A stretch of DNA of 64,000 nucleotides from Neisseria subflava. Its GTDB lineage: Bacteria; Pseudomonadota; Gammaproteobacteria; Burkholderiales; Neisseriaceae. Made by a program: the position numbers and the translations under genes. Shown piece after piece: positions 54,277 through 63,307 of this stretch (position 1 is the stretch's first letter; every line of letters begins with the position of its first letter). Location: the NCBI RefSeq assembly GCF_003044935.1, contig NZ_POXP01000002.1:186001-250000 (forward strand). The letters run 5' to 3'. The notes below the pieces were generated by a model that searched no databases, was not told the DNA's origin, and saw only the letters and a list, made by a program, of their open reading frames with translations.

Positions 54277-54711
54277 TTAATCCTCGCGATTCCAGTACGT
54301 TTTTTGTGCGAATACCAATTTATTGTCAGTGAATTTTACATTATCTAAATTCAACGCCCAGACATCACTTTTCATCACTCGAGCAGCAGGATGCGCTTTG
54401 TAAAATAAAGACTGCGCCGCCTTCAAATCCGCTTCATCTTCAATCAAAGCGGCAGTCGCCGCAAACTGAACACCGTTGATTTTCGTGATACTGTCAGGCT
54501 GACCGGCGATGGTGCCGGCTACTTTGGCAGAACGGCTCATCAGTCCGCCATGCTTTGTTTTCAAAGAAGTCAGCACAATTAGGCGGGCATTGGCTTCATC
54601 AAACACATAAAAACAGCAAGCCGCCCAAACTTCGCCGTCTGCCGCAGCGGCAATACTGACGACATGATGATTGCTCAAAAATTTAACGATATTGGCAGGA
54701 ATCGCTTGCAT
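54277..54711 (-). CDS. YhbP-like (UPF0306) split-barrel protein
   Basis: A 144-residue protein of the FMN-binding split-barrel (pyridoxamine-phosphate-oxidase-like) superfamily: IVKFLSNHHVVSIAAAADGEVWAACCFYVFDEANARLIVLTSLKTKHGGLM and VAGTIAGQPDSITKINGVQFAATA follow the YhbP pattern. The substrate is unknown. It ends 2 bases from the terminator. Confidence 0.8.
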   Translation of the reverse strand: MQAIPANIVKFLSNHHVVSIAAAADGEVWAACCFYVFDEANARLIVLTSLKTKHGGLMSRSAKVAGTIAGQPDSITKINGVQFAATAALIEDEADLKAAQSLFYKAHPAARVMKSDVWALNLDNVKFTDNKLVFAQKTYWNRED

Positions 54712-54765
54712 GATTTTTATCCTCTTTCTCAGTGTATTAAATTTATTTTCAGGCCGTCTGAAACA

Positions 54766-55323
54766 TCAGCCCTGCCAGCGCGGCGCATCGGTTTGAAAAA
54801 TACCGAACAAGTCCAAAGCATGAGAGACGCTGTGTGTAATCATATCTTCGATGGATTCAGGCTTCTGATATAAAGCCGGAACGGGAGGAAACACAATACC
54901 GCCCATCTCTGTTACACGGCGCATATTGTCGATGTGTGCCAAGTTTAACGGCGCTTCACGCACCATCAACACCAGCCTGCGCCGCTCTTTCAACGTTACA
55001 TCCGCCGCACGGCTGAGCAAATTATCGGCAAACCCGTGAGCAACCGAAGCCAAAGTTTTCATTGAACACGGCGCAATCAACATTCCATCCGTCAAAAACG
55101 AACCGCTGGCAATACTTGCCCCGACATTACGGATAGAATGCACGACATCCGCCAAAGCATAAACGTCTTCTTTAGTGTAATCCGTTTCCAAAGCACGGGT
55201 CATCTCCGCCCCTTGCGAAACCACCAAATGCGTTTCTACCTGATGCTCACGCAAAAGCTGCAAAGCCTTCACGCCATACTGAAAACCGCTGGCACCGCTG
55301 ATGCCGACAACCAAACGCTTCAT
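54766..55323 (-). CDS. ubiX: Flavin prenyltransferase UbiX
   Basis: A 185-residue flavoprotein making prenylated FMN for UbiD decarboxylase in ubiquinone synthesis. Start ATG 55323 ([13 protein letters not shown]), then [53 protein letters not shown] and the C-terminal [28 protein letters not shown], all family hallmarks. The upstream in-frame ATG is rejected as too long. Confidence 0.93.
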   Translation of the reverse strand: MKRLVVGISGASGFQYGVKALQLLREHQVETHLVVSQGAEMTRALETDYTKEDVYALADVVHSIRNVGASIASGSFLTDGMLIAPCSMKTLASVAHGFADNLLSRAADVTLKERRRLVLMVREAPLNLAHIDNMRRVTEMGGIVFPPVPALYQKPESIEDMITHSVSHALDLFGIFQTDAPRWQG

Positions 55324-55382
55324 TGTATTTCCCTGTCTCGGCCTAAAAATAAAGGAAAAGCAGATTCTCAAGACGAAAAAAT

Positions 55383-55400
55383 AACCGCTAAAAAGCGGTT
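55383..55400 (-). terminator. Terminator downstream of tRNA-Leu
   Basis: AACCGCT/AGCGGTT stem followed on the minus strand by ATTTTTT, 14 bases after the tRNA 3' end. Confidence 0.75.
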
Positions 55401-55413
55401 AGATTTTCTAATG

Positions 55414-55499
55414 TGGTGCCGACAGCGAGATTTGAACTCGCACAGCCTACGGCCACTACCCCCTCAAGATAGCGTGTCTACCAATTCCACCATGTCGGC
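55414..55499 (-). tRNA. tRNA-Leu (GAG)
   Basis: An 86-nt class II tRNA including encoded CCA. On the minus strand, acceptor GCCGACA pairs with TGTCGGC; the D-loop has GGTAGACAC; anticodon arm CTATC-TTGAGGG-GGTAG gives GAG; the long variable arm TGGCCGTAGGCTGT and T-arm GAGTTCAAATCTC follow. The order tpiA-secG-tRNA-Leu is conserved in beta-proteobacteria. Confidence 0.96.
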
Positions 55500-55514
55500 A
55501 TAAATCAAATTGTC

Positions 55515-55874
55515 TTACTGCTGCTGAGGATTCGGAGCAACAGGAGTTGTATTGTTTTGTGCAGGCGTTGCAGGCTTAGGAGCTTGCTGGGTCTGCTTCA
55601 CATCGCTGAAGTCTAAACCGTGCTTATTGGAGTGGGTGTGAATATACACCATTGCCATGCAGGTCGCAAAGAAAAATGTTGCAGCAACGGCAGTCGAGCG
55701 GCTGAGGAAGTTGGCATTACCGGCAGAACCGAATACGCCTTGCGCGCTACCGCTGCCGGAACCGAATGTTGCGCCGGCATCCGCACCTTTACCGTGTTGC
55801 AGCAATACTAACACGATTACAAATAGAGCGGAAATAATATTAATAATCCAGATAAGGGTTTTAAAGGCTTCCAT
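55515..55874 (-). CDS. secG: Preprotein translocase subunit SecG
   Basis: A 119-residue protein from ATG 55874 (MEAFKTLIWIINIISALFVIVLVLLQHGKGADAGATFGSGS). Two membrane helices flank the conserved LLQHGKGADAGATFG loop and NANFLSRSTAV; the tail is a Pro/Gln/Ala-rich low-complexity stretch. It is 7 bases from tpiA, co-transcribed. Confidence 0.95.
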   Translation of the reverse strand: MEAFKTLIWIINIISALFVIVLVLLQHGKGADAGATFGSGSGSAQGVFGSAGNANFLSRSTAVAATFFFATCMAMVYIHTHSNKHGLDFSDVKQTQQAPKPATPAQNNTTPVAPNPQQQ

Positions 55875-55881
55875 ATGTTTT

Positions 55882-56655
55882 CTACGAGGCTTGTGCTGCG
55901 TTGATGATGGCGGTAAAGGAGTCATATGATAATGACGCGCCCCCAACCAATGCGCCGTCTACATGAGGTACTGCGAAGATGTCGGCCGCGTTATCCGCTT
56001 TCACACTTCCGCCGTAAAGAACGCGGATTTTAACATCGCTTCCGCACAAAGACAAGATTTCTTTGTAGATAAATGCGTGCATGTCGGCGATTTGTTCGAC
56101 GGTGGCGACTTTGCCTGTACCGATCGCCCAAACCGGCTCGTAGGCAACGGCGATGTTTTTGGTGTTCAAACCTTGCAGGATGGAAAGCTGGTGGGCAATG
56201 ACTTCGTGTTCTTTACCGGCTTCGCGTTCTTCCAAGCTTTCGCCGACGCACAACAATGGAATCAGGCCGACGTTGAGGACGTTTTCCATTTTGCGGCGTT
56301 GGATTTCGTTTTTCTCGCCGAAATAAAGGCTGCGCTCGGAGTGGCCGATGAGGACGATGTCTGTACCGATGTCGGCAAGCATTTCGGCGGACACTTCGCC
56401 GGTGTATGCGCCGTTATTCGGGAAACGGCTCACGTCTTGCGCACAGGTCAAGATGCGGTTGTTCAAAACAATCTGCATGGCGTTGTGCAGTTGCAACAGA
56501 TAAACGGTCGGAGCGGCCAGGCCGATTAACACGCGTTCTGCGGTTGGCATGACACGGAAGCGGTGCATAAGTGCATTGTTGTTTTGGAGTCGGCCGTTCA
56601 TTTTCCAGTTGCCGATAACCCATTTTTGGTCCCACATTCCGATTTGGTGATACAT
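55882..56655 (-). CDS. tpiA: Triosephosphate isomerase
   Basis: A TIM-barrel enzyme of 257 residues. Catalytic Lys in VIGNWKMNG, His in [12 protein letters not shown], Glu in [14 protein letters not shown], and phosphate loops [10 protein letters not shown] and LVGGASL. ATG 56655 has GGAGC at good spacing; ATG 56637 (MWDQKW) is the other plausible start. Confidence 0.96.
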   Translation of the reverse strand: MYHQIGMWDQKWVIGNWKMNGRLQNNNALMHRFRVMPTAERVLIGLAAPTVYLLQLHNAMQIVLNNRILTCAQDVSRFPNNGAYTGEVSAEMLADIGTDIVLIGHSERSLYFGEKNEIQRRKMENVLNVGLIPLLCVGESLEEREAGKEHEVIAHQLSILQGLNTKNIAVAYEPVWAIGTGKVATVEQIADMHAFIYKEILSLCGSDVKIRVLYGGSVKADNAADIFAVPHVDGALVGGASLSYDSFTAIINAAQAS

Positions 56656-56839
56656 CTTTATTGCTCCGTGTGTTGGTTGTTGCTTGCTTGTAGCGTCGTG
56701 TAATGTGAAAGTTTAGTGGATATATGTGCGCTTGGCAATTATTAACGGGCCTCCGGGGCCGTCTGAAAGATGGCACACTCTCCGACAAGGATTTATAATG
56801 TATGCTTCGATAAAATTAAGAATTGAACGGAGCACAAAT

Positions 56840-57496
56840 ATGGACTTTGAAAAAGCGCGTTTCAATATGGTTGAACAGCAGATTCGTCCGTGGGATGTCT
56901 TGGACTTCGACATTTTGGATGCTTTGGAGGAGATCGAGCGCGAACATTTCGTCGGCGAGGCTTTTCAAGGCTTAGCCTATGCGGATATGGGGCTGCCGCT
57001 GGCCAACGGCCATAAGATGTTGGAACCCAAAGTCGTTGCCCGCCTGGCTCAAGGCTTGAAACTGAAAAAAGATGAAACCGTCTTAGAAATCGGTACAGGC
57101 TCAGGCTATGCAACCGCCCTGCTGTCCAAACTGGCCGGCACAGTCGTGACCGACGACATCGACGCCGAGCAGCAGCAACGCGCCAAAAAAGTTTTGGACG
57201 AATTGGGCTTTACCAACGTCGATTATGTGCAAAACAACGGCCTGACCGAAGCATCGCAAGGCGCTCCTTTTGATGCGATTTATGTGGGCGGCGCAGTAGA
57301 CAGTGTACCTGAAATTCTGAAAGAGCAACTGAAAGACGGCGGCCGTATGGTGGTCATCATCGGCCGCAAACCGGTACAACACGCGCTTTTGCTTACGCGC
57401 AACGGCAACGAGTTTTCCGAAAAGGTATTGTTCGACACCGTCGTGGCACACTTGGAAGACAAATCGGCCAATCCGTTCGGCGATTTCGATTTTTAA
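56840..57496 (+). CDS. Pcm-like SAM-dependent methyltransferase
   Basis: A 218-residue protein of the protein-L-isoaspartate O-methyltransferase family. ATG 56840 follows CGGAGC. SAM motif I is TVLEIGTGSGYATALLSKLAG (about 78-98); FDAIYVGGAVDSVPEIL and LKDGGRMVVIIG follow. N-terminal NMVEQQIRPWDVLD and LAYADMGLPLANGHKMLEPKVVARL diverge from true Pcm, so substrate may differ. Followed by a rhodanese gene beyond a DUS hairpin. Confidence 0.8.
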   Translation: MDFEKARFNMVEQQIRPWDVLDFDILDALEEIEREHFVGEAFQGLAYADMGLPLANGHKMLEPKVVARLAQGLKLKKDETVLEIGTGSGYATALLSKLAGTVVTDDIDAEQQQRAKKVLDELGFTNVDYVQNNGLTEASQGAPFDAIYVGGAVDSVPEILKEQLKDGGRMVVIIGRKPVQHALLLTRNGNEFSEKVLFDTVVAHLEDKSANPFGDFDF

Positions 57497-57501
57497 ACAA
57501 C

Positions 57502-57527
57502 AGGCCGTCTGAAAGTTCAGACGGCCT
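57502..57527. terminator. Inverted-DUS terminator
   Basis: AGGCCGTCTGAA / TTCAGACGGCCT with a 2-base loop, 5 bases after the methyltransferase stop. The rhodanese gene starts only 20 bases later. Confidence 0.7.
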
Positions 57528-57546
57528 CATACTTTTACCCAACCCT

Positions 57547-57876
57547 ATGACCGACATCATCCAACTCTCGCCCACCGAATTGAAACAATGGCAGGACGAA
57601 GGCCGCACATTTCATCTGCTCGACGTCCGCACCGATGAAGAACGTGCCATCTGCACCCTACCCGCCGCCATTCATATCCCGATGAACCTCATCCCCCTGC
57701 GTCAAAATGAGCTGCCCGACGATGATTTACCCATCGTCGTTTACTGCCACCATGGCATCCGCAGCCTGCACACGGCAATGTATTTGGAAGACGCCGGATT
57801 TGAAAACCTTTACAACCTGCAAGGCGGGATTGATGCTTGGGCAATGCAGGTGGACAACAAAATGATGCGGTATTGA
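57547..57876 (+). CDS. Single-domain rhodanese-like protein
   Basis: A 109-residue sulfurtransferase-fold protein. LLDVRTDEERAICTLPAAIHIPMNLIPLR is the CH2A-type motif; the active-site loop is VVYCHHGIRSL with Cys67, followed by MYLEDAGFENLYNLQGGIDAWA. A loop of CHHGxRS is shared with GlpE-like/ThiI-unlinked single-domain rhodaneses. Cytoplasmic; sulfur acceptor unknown. Confidence 0.88.
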   Translation: MTDIIQLSPTELKQWQDEGRTFHLLDVRTDEERAICTLPAAIHIPMNLIPLRQNELPDDDLPIVVYCHHGIRSLHTAMYLEDAGFENLYNLQGGIDAWAMQVDNKMMRY

Positions 57877-57891
57877 ATCGGTTTTATCAAT

Positions 57892-57928
57892 AAAAGGCCG
57901 TCTGAAACTGGATTTCAGACGGCCTTTT
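57892..57928. terminator. Inverted-DUS terminator between convergent genes
   Basis: AAAAGGCCGTCTGAAA / TTTCAGACGGCCTTTT, 5-base loop. Confidence 0.85.
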
Positions 57929-57942
57929 TCAAACCTTTCTGT

Positions 57943-59373
57943 TTACGCTTGTAAGCTAGCGACAAACTGCTGTACGGCCGGCACAGCCAAAATCAACAGC
58001 AATACCAATACGGCTTTTTCCATACGGTTGAACTGACAACTTCCGTAGTGTTTCTTTTGCGAATAGAGAAACAGCAATACGCCGGGCAAATAGAGCAAGA
58101 CTGACAGCAGCAAATATTCCGTGCCTGCCGCATAGACAATCCAAGCCGCATAAAGCGTTGCTGCCGCGCCGATAAGACGGTATTTTGCTGCAGCCTTTTG
58201 TGTCAGCGATAATTTGAGCAGATATGCACCAATTAACAGATACGGTATCAAAATCATGGAAGTCGATACCATCAGCAAAGCAGAATAATCCTCGCCTTTT
58301 AACCACACCAGCAATAGGCAAAACTGCACGGTCAAGGTGGTAAACATCAACGAACCCTGCGGCACTTCGTTTTTATTCAACGGGATAAACGATTTTGGAA
58401 ATGCGCCGTTTCTCGCACCCATGTGCGGAATCTCGGTCGCATACAGCGTCCAGCTTAAATAAGACGACAGCACAGACACAATCAGGCAGGAAGAAATCAA
58501 CACTTTACCCCAAGAGCCCACCATGTGCGCCAACACGCCCGCCATAGACGGATTAGCCATTGCAGCAATATCCGCACGAGGTAAAATGCCTTGAGCCAAG
58601 ACGGTAATTGCCACATACATTGCCAGCGTCAAGCTGACTCCGATAATGGTCGCTCGACCAACATCAGCACGACTTCGCGCATGCTTGGACAAAACCGCCG
58701 CACCCTCAATACCGGTAAACACCCACAGCGTAATCAGCATTGTGTTTTTCACCTGCGTCATCAGGCTGACATCAGGATTTTCAGGCGTAGCAAGGCTCGC
58801 CCCTGTCCAATCGGACATAAACACTTCGGTTTGAAAGAAATAGGCTGCCATACCAATAAATAAAATCAGCGGAAATACTTTGACTGCCGTCGCAATCAGG
58901 TTCACTCCTGCCGCTTCTTTAATACCGCGCACTACCAACCAGTAAATCAGCCACACAATTACTGATTCTCCAACAAAAGCAGCAAATGTGTTGCCTTTGC
59001 CGAAAATCACGTTGTCCGGCGTATCGACAAATCCGCCTACTGCTTCAAACGCAACCACCAAATAGCCGACAATACCGACCGTGGTGCAAAGCCAATAGCC
59101 CCACGCCGAGAAAAAACCCATCAAATCGCCGAAGCCGTTGCGGGCGTACGTATAAATACCACCGTCCAATTCGGGCTTAAGTTTGGACAAGGCCGAAAAT
59201 GATAGGCCGAGAAAGATAATGCCCACACCGGTAATCAGCCAACCCAACAGCAAAGCCTGCGAACCTGCAACGGCAGCCATATTCTGCGGCAGGCTGAAAA
59301 TACCCGAACCAATCATGGAACTGATAACCAAGGCCGTCAGTGCAACCAAGCCGATTTGAGATTTTTGCGACAT
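57943..59373 (-). CDS. Basic amino-acid antiporter, APC family (ArcD-like)
   Basis: A 476-residue, 12-helix APC-superfamily transporter. Start SQIGLVALTALVISSMIGSGIFSLPQNMAAVAG carries the GSGIF motif; KPELDGGIYTYARNGFGDLMGFFSAWGYW, VVRGIKEAAGVNLIATAVKV and VFTGIEGAAVLSKHARSRADVGRAT resemble arginine:ornithine antiporters. Substrate not provable. It follows the homocysteine S-methyltransferase gene by 98 bases on the same strand, so a methyl-amino-acid substrate is an alternative. Confidence 0.82.
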   Translation of the reverse strand: MSQKSQIGLVALTALVISSMIGSGIFSLPQNMAAVAGSQALLLGWLITGVGIIFLGLSFSALSKLKPELDGGIYTYARNGFGDLMGFFSAWGYWLCTTVGIVGYLVVAFEAVGGFVDTPDNVIFGKGNTFAAFVGESVIVWLIYWLVVRGIKEAAGVNLIATAVKVFPLILFIGMAAYFFQTEVFMSDWTGASLATPENPDVSLMTQVKNTMLITLWVFTGIEGAAVLSKHARSRADVGRATIIGVSLTLAMYVAITVLAQGILPRADIAAMANPSMAGVLAHMVGSWGKVLISSCLIVSVLSSYLSWTLYATEIPHMGARNGAFPKSFIPLNKNEVPQGSLMFTTLTVQFCLLLVWLKGEDYSALLMVSTSMILIPYLLIGAYLLKLSLTQKAAAKYRLIGAAATLYAAWIVYAAGTEYLLLSVLLYLPGVLLFLYSQKKHYGSCQFNRMEKAVLVLLLILAVPAVQQFVASLQA

Positions 59374-59471
59374 GTTTATTCCTGATTTTTATAATTATGT
59401 GTTTGTGAAGCGACGGCATTACCGGCTTTTTTAGCCTGTTCTAACCGTATCAAAATATTATGCAGCCGCTT

Positions 59472-60359
59472 TCAGACGGCCTTAAATCCTTGCGCCAACG
59501 CACGGATATGTTCAGGTGCGATACCGCAGCACCCGCCGATGATTTCCGCGCCCAAATCCGCCCATTGTCTCGCCCACGCCAAATAATTTTCCGGAGTGGC
59601 ATCGGCGCGAATCGGGTCCAAACCGTCGTTGGCCTCGTTCATCTGTCCTTTTACCGGTTCAAATGCATTGGCGTAAACACCCAGTTTCAGACGGCCTTGG
59701 GCTTCATGTGCCACTTTCAAAGCTTCCGCCATCACTTCAGGCTGACTGCAATTGAACAACATTGCCGCCGCACCTATTTCTACCGCGAAATCCGCCGCCT
59801 CGTGCACGTTTTCCCCCGAACGCAACACCGGTACATCATGCGGCATCGTATCTTCCAAAGTAAACGATACCCAAAACGGCTTACCGTCATCAGGCAGACT
59901 GCTGCGCCAGAAACGCGCTTCTTCCAAGCTGGATACGGTTTCTGCCAACCAAATATCAGCAAACGGCATCAAACCCGATATTAAAGGGCGAGCCAAAGCA
60001 GGTGCGACTTGTTTGTCAAACAAGTCAGGACGGTAAGAACCGAATAATGGCGGCAGGCTTGCGGCTACTTTTGCAGTAGTCCCGCTTTGTTCCACCGCTT
60101 CACGCGCCAAACGGCCGGCCTGCCTTGCCCATTCGGCAGCTTGAGCATCAAAGCGCTCCTGCCCGATATGAAATGGAACAAGCGCATAGCTGTTGGTCGT
60201 AATCACCTGTGCGCCTGCGCGAAGAAAGTCCAAATGCGTTTCGCGTACAATATCCGGCGCTTCCATCAAAGCCAAAGCAGACCATTCCGGCTGACGAAAC
60301 GGTGCGCCGCGCCGATGCAGTTCACGCCCCATTCCACCGTCTAAAATCGTTACCGTCAT
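59472..60359 (-). CDS. Homocysteine S-methyltransferase family protein
   Basis: A 295-residue barrel enzyme that would transfer a methyl group (for example from S-methylmethionine) to homocysteine. ATG 60359 has a strong GGAGGT. N-terminal TVTILDGGMGRELHRRGAPF and C-terminal LGAEIIGGCCGIAPEHIRAL provide the zinc-binding Cys pair; the third Cys is in LFNCSQPEVM. An MmuM-like function is likely. A DUS gives the final KAV and stop. Confidence 0.85.
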   Translation of the reverse strand: MTVTILDGGMGRELHRRGAPFRQPEWSALALMEAPDIVRETHLDFLRAGAQVITTNSYALVPFHIGQERFDAQAAEWARQAGRLAREAVEQSGTTAKVAASLPPLFGSYRPDLFDKQVAPALARPLISGLMPFADIWLAETVSSLEEARFWRSSLPDDGKPFWVSFTLEDTMPHDVPVLRSGENVHEAADFAVEIGAAAMLFNCSQPEVMAEALKVAHEAQGRLKLGVYANAFEPVKGQMNEANDGLDPIRADATPENYLAWARQWADLGAEIIGGCCGIAPEHIRALAQGFKAV

Positions 60360-60460
60360 GATCGACCTCCAATGATGAATTTTTAAAATCGCCATTCTAC
60401 GCTTTTTTAACTCCTTACCTTTAATTTATACAGAACTAAACTTATGCAGTTTCGTTATAT

Positions 60461-60496
60461 AAAAGGCCGTCTGAAACTGGATTTCAGACGGCCTTT
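60461..60496. terminator. Inverted-DUS terminator
   Basis: AAAAGGCCGTCTGAAA / TTTCAGACGGCCTTT, 5-base loop; downstream of the secreted-protein gene on the minus strand. Confidence 0.85.
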
Positions 60497-60500
60497 ACGA

Positions 60501-61193
60501 TTATTTCACAAACCGTGCATCTGCCATAAACGGCCGTGTAGCGGCTGGTTTAGCGGAATAGAAGCGGGAGAAAGTGCTGTCGATTTTAGTCTGTATCGGC
60601 TTACCGTCCAATGTTGCTGATGCTTCCAATTTCACACCACCGCCACTGGTTTCGCCCAATTTCATATTTGGCAACGTCAGTTTGGCAATATTGAGTTTCG
60701 CATTTTCCACTTTGGTATCCGGAGACATCAGCTGTTTGCCGACCGGACGGATTTTTTCACCCTCATCATGAGGCGCAGCACCACCGTTATCGTCAACCAC
60801 GCCGATATTAATCAATCTGGCAGACGCCAAATCCATCTTAGCGTTTTTGACCGGAATACCGACAAACAGTTTTACGCCGCGATGAATGAACGTATTGTCC
60901 CGCCACTGAGTTTGGCCCTCTTTCGGCGGTTTGGTTTCTGCCGCCACCGAATAAGTGCGGCCCATAATCATCAATTTATAACCTGGAATTTTTTTCGAAC
61001 CGAATCCATCAGTGATATCTTCGACCAGTTGCGGCGCAGTCAGGGTTTCGTTTGCCAAAATACGGGCTGAAGTTTCTGCCAAATGGGCAGGCTTGCCGTC
61101 TATGGTCAATGCCTGTTCATGGCCGAAATCAGATGCAAATGCAGGCACGGCGGCCAGCGCGGCGGCCAATGCCAGAATACGGATGGTTTTCAT
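60501..61193 (-). CDS. Secreted protein of unknown function
   Basis: A 230-residue protein with a clear signal peptide (KTIRILALAAALAAVPAFA, cleavage near residue 20). The mature part is mixed alpha/beta with no cysteine, an acidic PHDEGEKIR stretch, and repeated hydrophilic strands (VKLEASATLDGKPIQTKIDSTFSRF). I do not recognise a family. It is predicted periplasmic, monocistronic and flanked by DUS hairpins. Confidence 0.75.
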   Translation of the reverse strand: MKTIRILALAAALAAVPAFASDFGHEQALTIDGKPAHLAETSARILANETLTAPQLVEDITDGFGSKKIPGYKLMIMGRTYSVAAETKPPKEGQTQWRDNTFIHRGVKLFVGIPVKNAKMDLASARLINIGVVDDNGGAAPHDEGEKIRPVGKQLMSPDTKVENAKLNIAKLTLPNMKLGETSGGGVKLEASATLDGKPIQTKIDSTFSRFYSAKPAATRPFMADARFVK

Positions 61194-61317
61194 TGCAGAC
61201 TCCTGATAAAAATGTAATTGGGTTGATTACCCGATAAAATCCGGGCAATATTAATAGGAATCGGTATTTTCATACAAATGATACAGATTATCAAGAATAT
61301 TTGGCCTTTAAAATAAA

Positions 61318-61353
61318 AAAGGCCGTCTGAAAACCAAGTTTCAGACGGCCTTT
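61318..61353. terminator. Inverted-DUS terminator of fabF
   Basis: AAAGGCCGTCTGAAA / TTTCAGACGGCCTTT, 6-base loop, 22 bases after the fabF stop on the minus strand. Confidence 0.85.
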
Positions 61354-61375
61354 CAAATTTGCTTAAAACCTTCTA

Positions 61376-62623
61376 TCAGTCTTTGAAGCGTTTGAATACC
61401 AATGTGCCGTTGGTACCGCCAAAGCCAAAGGAATTGGAGATGGCAACGTCGATTTTCGCGTCACGCGCTTCGTTGGCACAGTAGTCCAAATCGCAACCGG
61501 CTTCAACGTCTTGTTCAAAGATGTTGATGGTTGGTGGAGATTTTTGCTCATGTACTGCCAATACACTGTACAACGCTTCCACACCGCCGGCCGCGCCGAG
61601 CAAGTGGCCGGTCATGGATTTGGTAGAGTTAACGATGACTTTGCGCGCATGATCGCCTAAAGCGCGTTTGATGGCTTTGGTTTCGTTGGCATCGCCCAAA
61701 GGAGTCGATGTACCGTGTGCGTTGACGTAATCAACGTCTTCAGGATTCAGGCCGGCATCTTTCAGGGCGCGGGTAACGGCCAATGCAGGGCCTTCTTCGT
61801 TAGGCGCGGTAATGTGGTAGGCATCAGAGCTCATACCGAAGCCGACGATTTCGGCGTAAATTTTCGCACCGCGTTTTTTCGCATGTTCCAATTCTTCCAA
61901 CACCAGCACGCCAGCGCCTTCGCCGATAACGAAACCGTCACGGCCTTTGTCCCACGGACGGGAAGCGGTAGCAGGATCATCGTTGCGGGTGGAAAGTGCC
62001 TTCATGGCGGCAAAACCGCCAACGCCCAAAGTGCTGATCGCGCCTTCTGCACCGCCGGCAATCATCACGTCTGCGTCGCCGTATTTAATCAGTCGCGCAG
62101 AGTCGCCGATGGAGTGTGCGCCGGTTGTACAGGCAGAAACCATGCCGTAGCTCGGGCCGCGGTAGCCTTTGAGAATGGTGACGTGGCCAGAAATCAGGTT
62201 GATCAGCGAGCCTGGGATAAAGAAAGGATTGATTTTGCGCGCGCCGCCTTCGATAACGGCTTTGCCGGTCGCTTCGATGCTGGGCAGGCCGCCGATACCG
62301 GAGCCGATGTTGACACCGACGCGGTCTTTGTCGAGGGTTTCCAAATCGTCCAAGCCTGAATCATTGATGGCTTGCAGGGCGGCGGCGATACCGTAATGGA
62401 TAAACACGTCCATGCGGCGCGCTTCTTTCGCGCTGATGTATTGGCCGATGTCGAAATCACGCACTTCGCCGGCGATTTGGCTGTTGATGTCGGATGCGTC
62501 AAAGCGGGTAATCCGTCCGATGCCGCTTTTGCCTGCGAGCAGATTGCTCCATGCGGTGGCGACGTCGTTGCCGACCGGTGATACTTGGCCAAGACCTGTG
62601 ATGACTACTCTTCTCTGACTCAT
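61376..62623 (-). CDS. fabF: Beta-ketoacyl-ACP synthase II
   Basis: A 415-residue elongating ketosynthase of fatty-acid synthesis. Start ATG 62623 (MSQRRVVITGLGQVSPVGN). Catalytic Cys in YGMVSACTTGAHSIGDSARL, His in YVNAHGTSTPLGDANE and second His in KSMTGHLLGAAGGVEAL. Downstream of acpP by 162 bases on the same strand, the classic acpP-fabF pair. Confidence 0.96.
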   Translation of the reverse strand: MSQRRVVITGLGQVSPVGNDVATAWSNLLAGKSGIGRITRFDASDINSQIAGEVRDFDIGQYISAKEARRMDVFIHYGIAAALQAINDSGLDDLETLDKDRVGVNIGSGIGGLPSIEATGKAVIEGGARKINPFFIPGSLINLISGHVTILKGYRGPSYGMVSACTTGAHSIGDSARLIKYGDADVMIAGGAEGAISTLGVGGFAAMKALSTRNDDPATASRPWDKGRDGFVIGEGAGVLVLEELEHAKKRGAKIYAEIVGFGMSSDAYHITAPNEEGPALAVTRALKDAGLNPEDVDYVNAHGTSTPLGDANETKAIKRALGDHARKVIVNSTKSMTGHLLGAAGGVEALYSVLAVHEQKSPPTINIFEQDVEAGCDLDYCANEARDAKIDVAISNSFGFGGTNGTLVFKRFKD

Positions 62624-62697
62624 GATAATCTCGCTGTTGGTTGTCGGGATTTTCGCGGCAGCCTTGCTCTTTTTCTTCGTGAAAACGGGCAAAACTC

Positions 62698-62709
62698 ATG
62701 CCGTCTGAA
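62698..62709 (+). repeat. AT-dialect DUS between acpP and fabF
   Basis: ATGCCGTCTGAA, the meningococcal/gonococcal dialect, in a genome otherwise rich in AGGCCGTCTGAA. Confidence 0.8.
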
Positions 62710-62785
62710 ATTTCAGGGGTTTAATAATAAGGTAAAAGCCTCTATTGCGATGGCGCAGCAGAGGCTGGATGTTTGGTGCGACCGA

Positions 62786-63022
62786 TTAGCCTTGGTGGGC
62801 GTTGATGTAGTCGATAGCCAATTGTACGGTAGTGATTTTTTCAGCGTCTTCGTCAGGGATTTCGCAGCCGAAAGCTTCTTCCAAAGCCATCACCAGTTCT
62901 ACGGTGTCCAGAGAGTCAGCACCCAAATCGTCTTGGAAAGAAGATTCGTTTTTCACTTCGGCTTCGTTTACGCCCAGTTGTTCAGCAACAATTTTTTTAA
63001 CTTGTTGTTCGATGTTTGACAT
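62786..63022 (-). CDS. acpP: Acyl carrier protein
   Basis: A 78-residue ACP. The phosphopantetheine site is Ser37 in [20 protein letters not shown]; ends [11 protein letters not shown]. Strongly acidic and helical. RBS GGAACGACTGACATG region; starts the acpP-fabF unit. Confidence 0.97.
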   Translation of the reverse strand: MSNIEQQVKKIVAEQLGVNEAEVKNESSFQDDLGADSLDTVELVMALEEAFGCEIPDEDAEKITTVQLAIDYINAHQG

Positions 63023-63231
63023 GTCAGTCGTTCCTTTTCGCCTTGCGGCAGGTTGTTTAAGGGAAATAATTCGTCGGTATTGTACCGAATTCGGATAGAG
63101 TTTTCCATCTAATCCTGCATTTTAGCACAGATTATTCTGGAAAAACCTGTTGTTGCGCATATTAGCATATGCTGATTTTAACCTACAAGCGGGAATTTGT
63201 TTTTCCTTGGTATCAATAAGTTAATAAGCGG

Positions 63232-63275
63232 AAAGGTCGTCTGAAAACTGATTTCCCCGTTTTCAGACGACCTTT
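63232..63275. repeat. Mucosa-dialect inverted DUS pair
   Basis: AAAGGTCGTCTGAAAAC pairs with GTTTTCAGACGACCTTT. AGGTCGTCTGAA is the dialect of the N. mucosa/sicca group, unlike the rest of this window. Confidence 0.75.
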
Positions 63276-63307
63276 TATTCAATCAAGGCAGATTTGGGAT
63301 AACCCAA

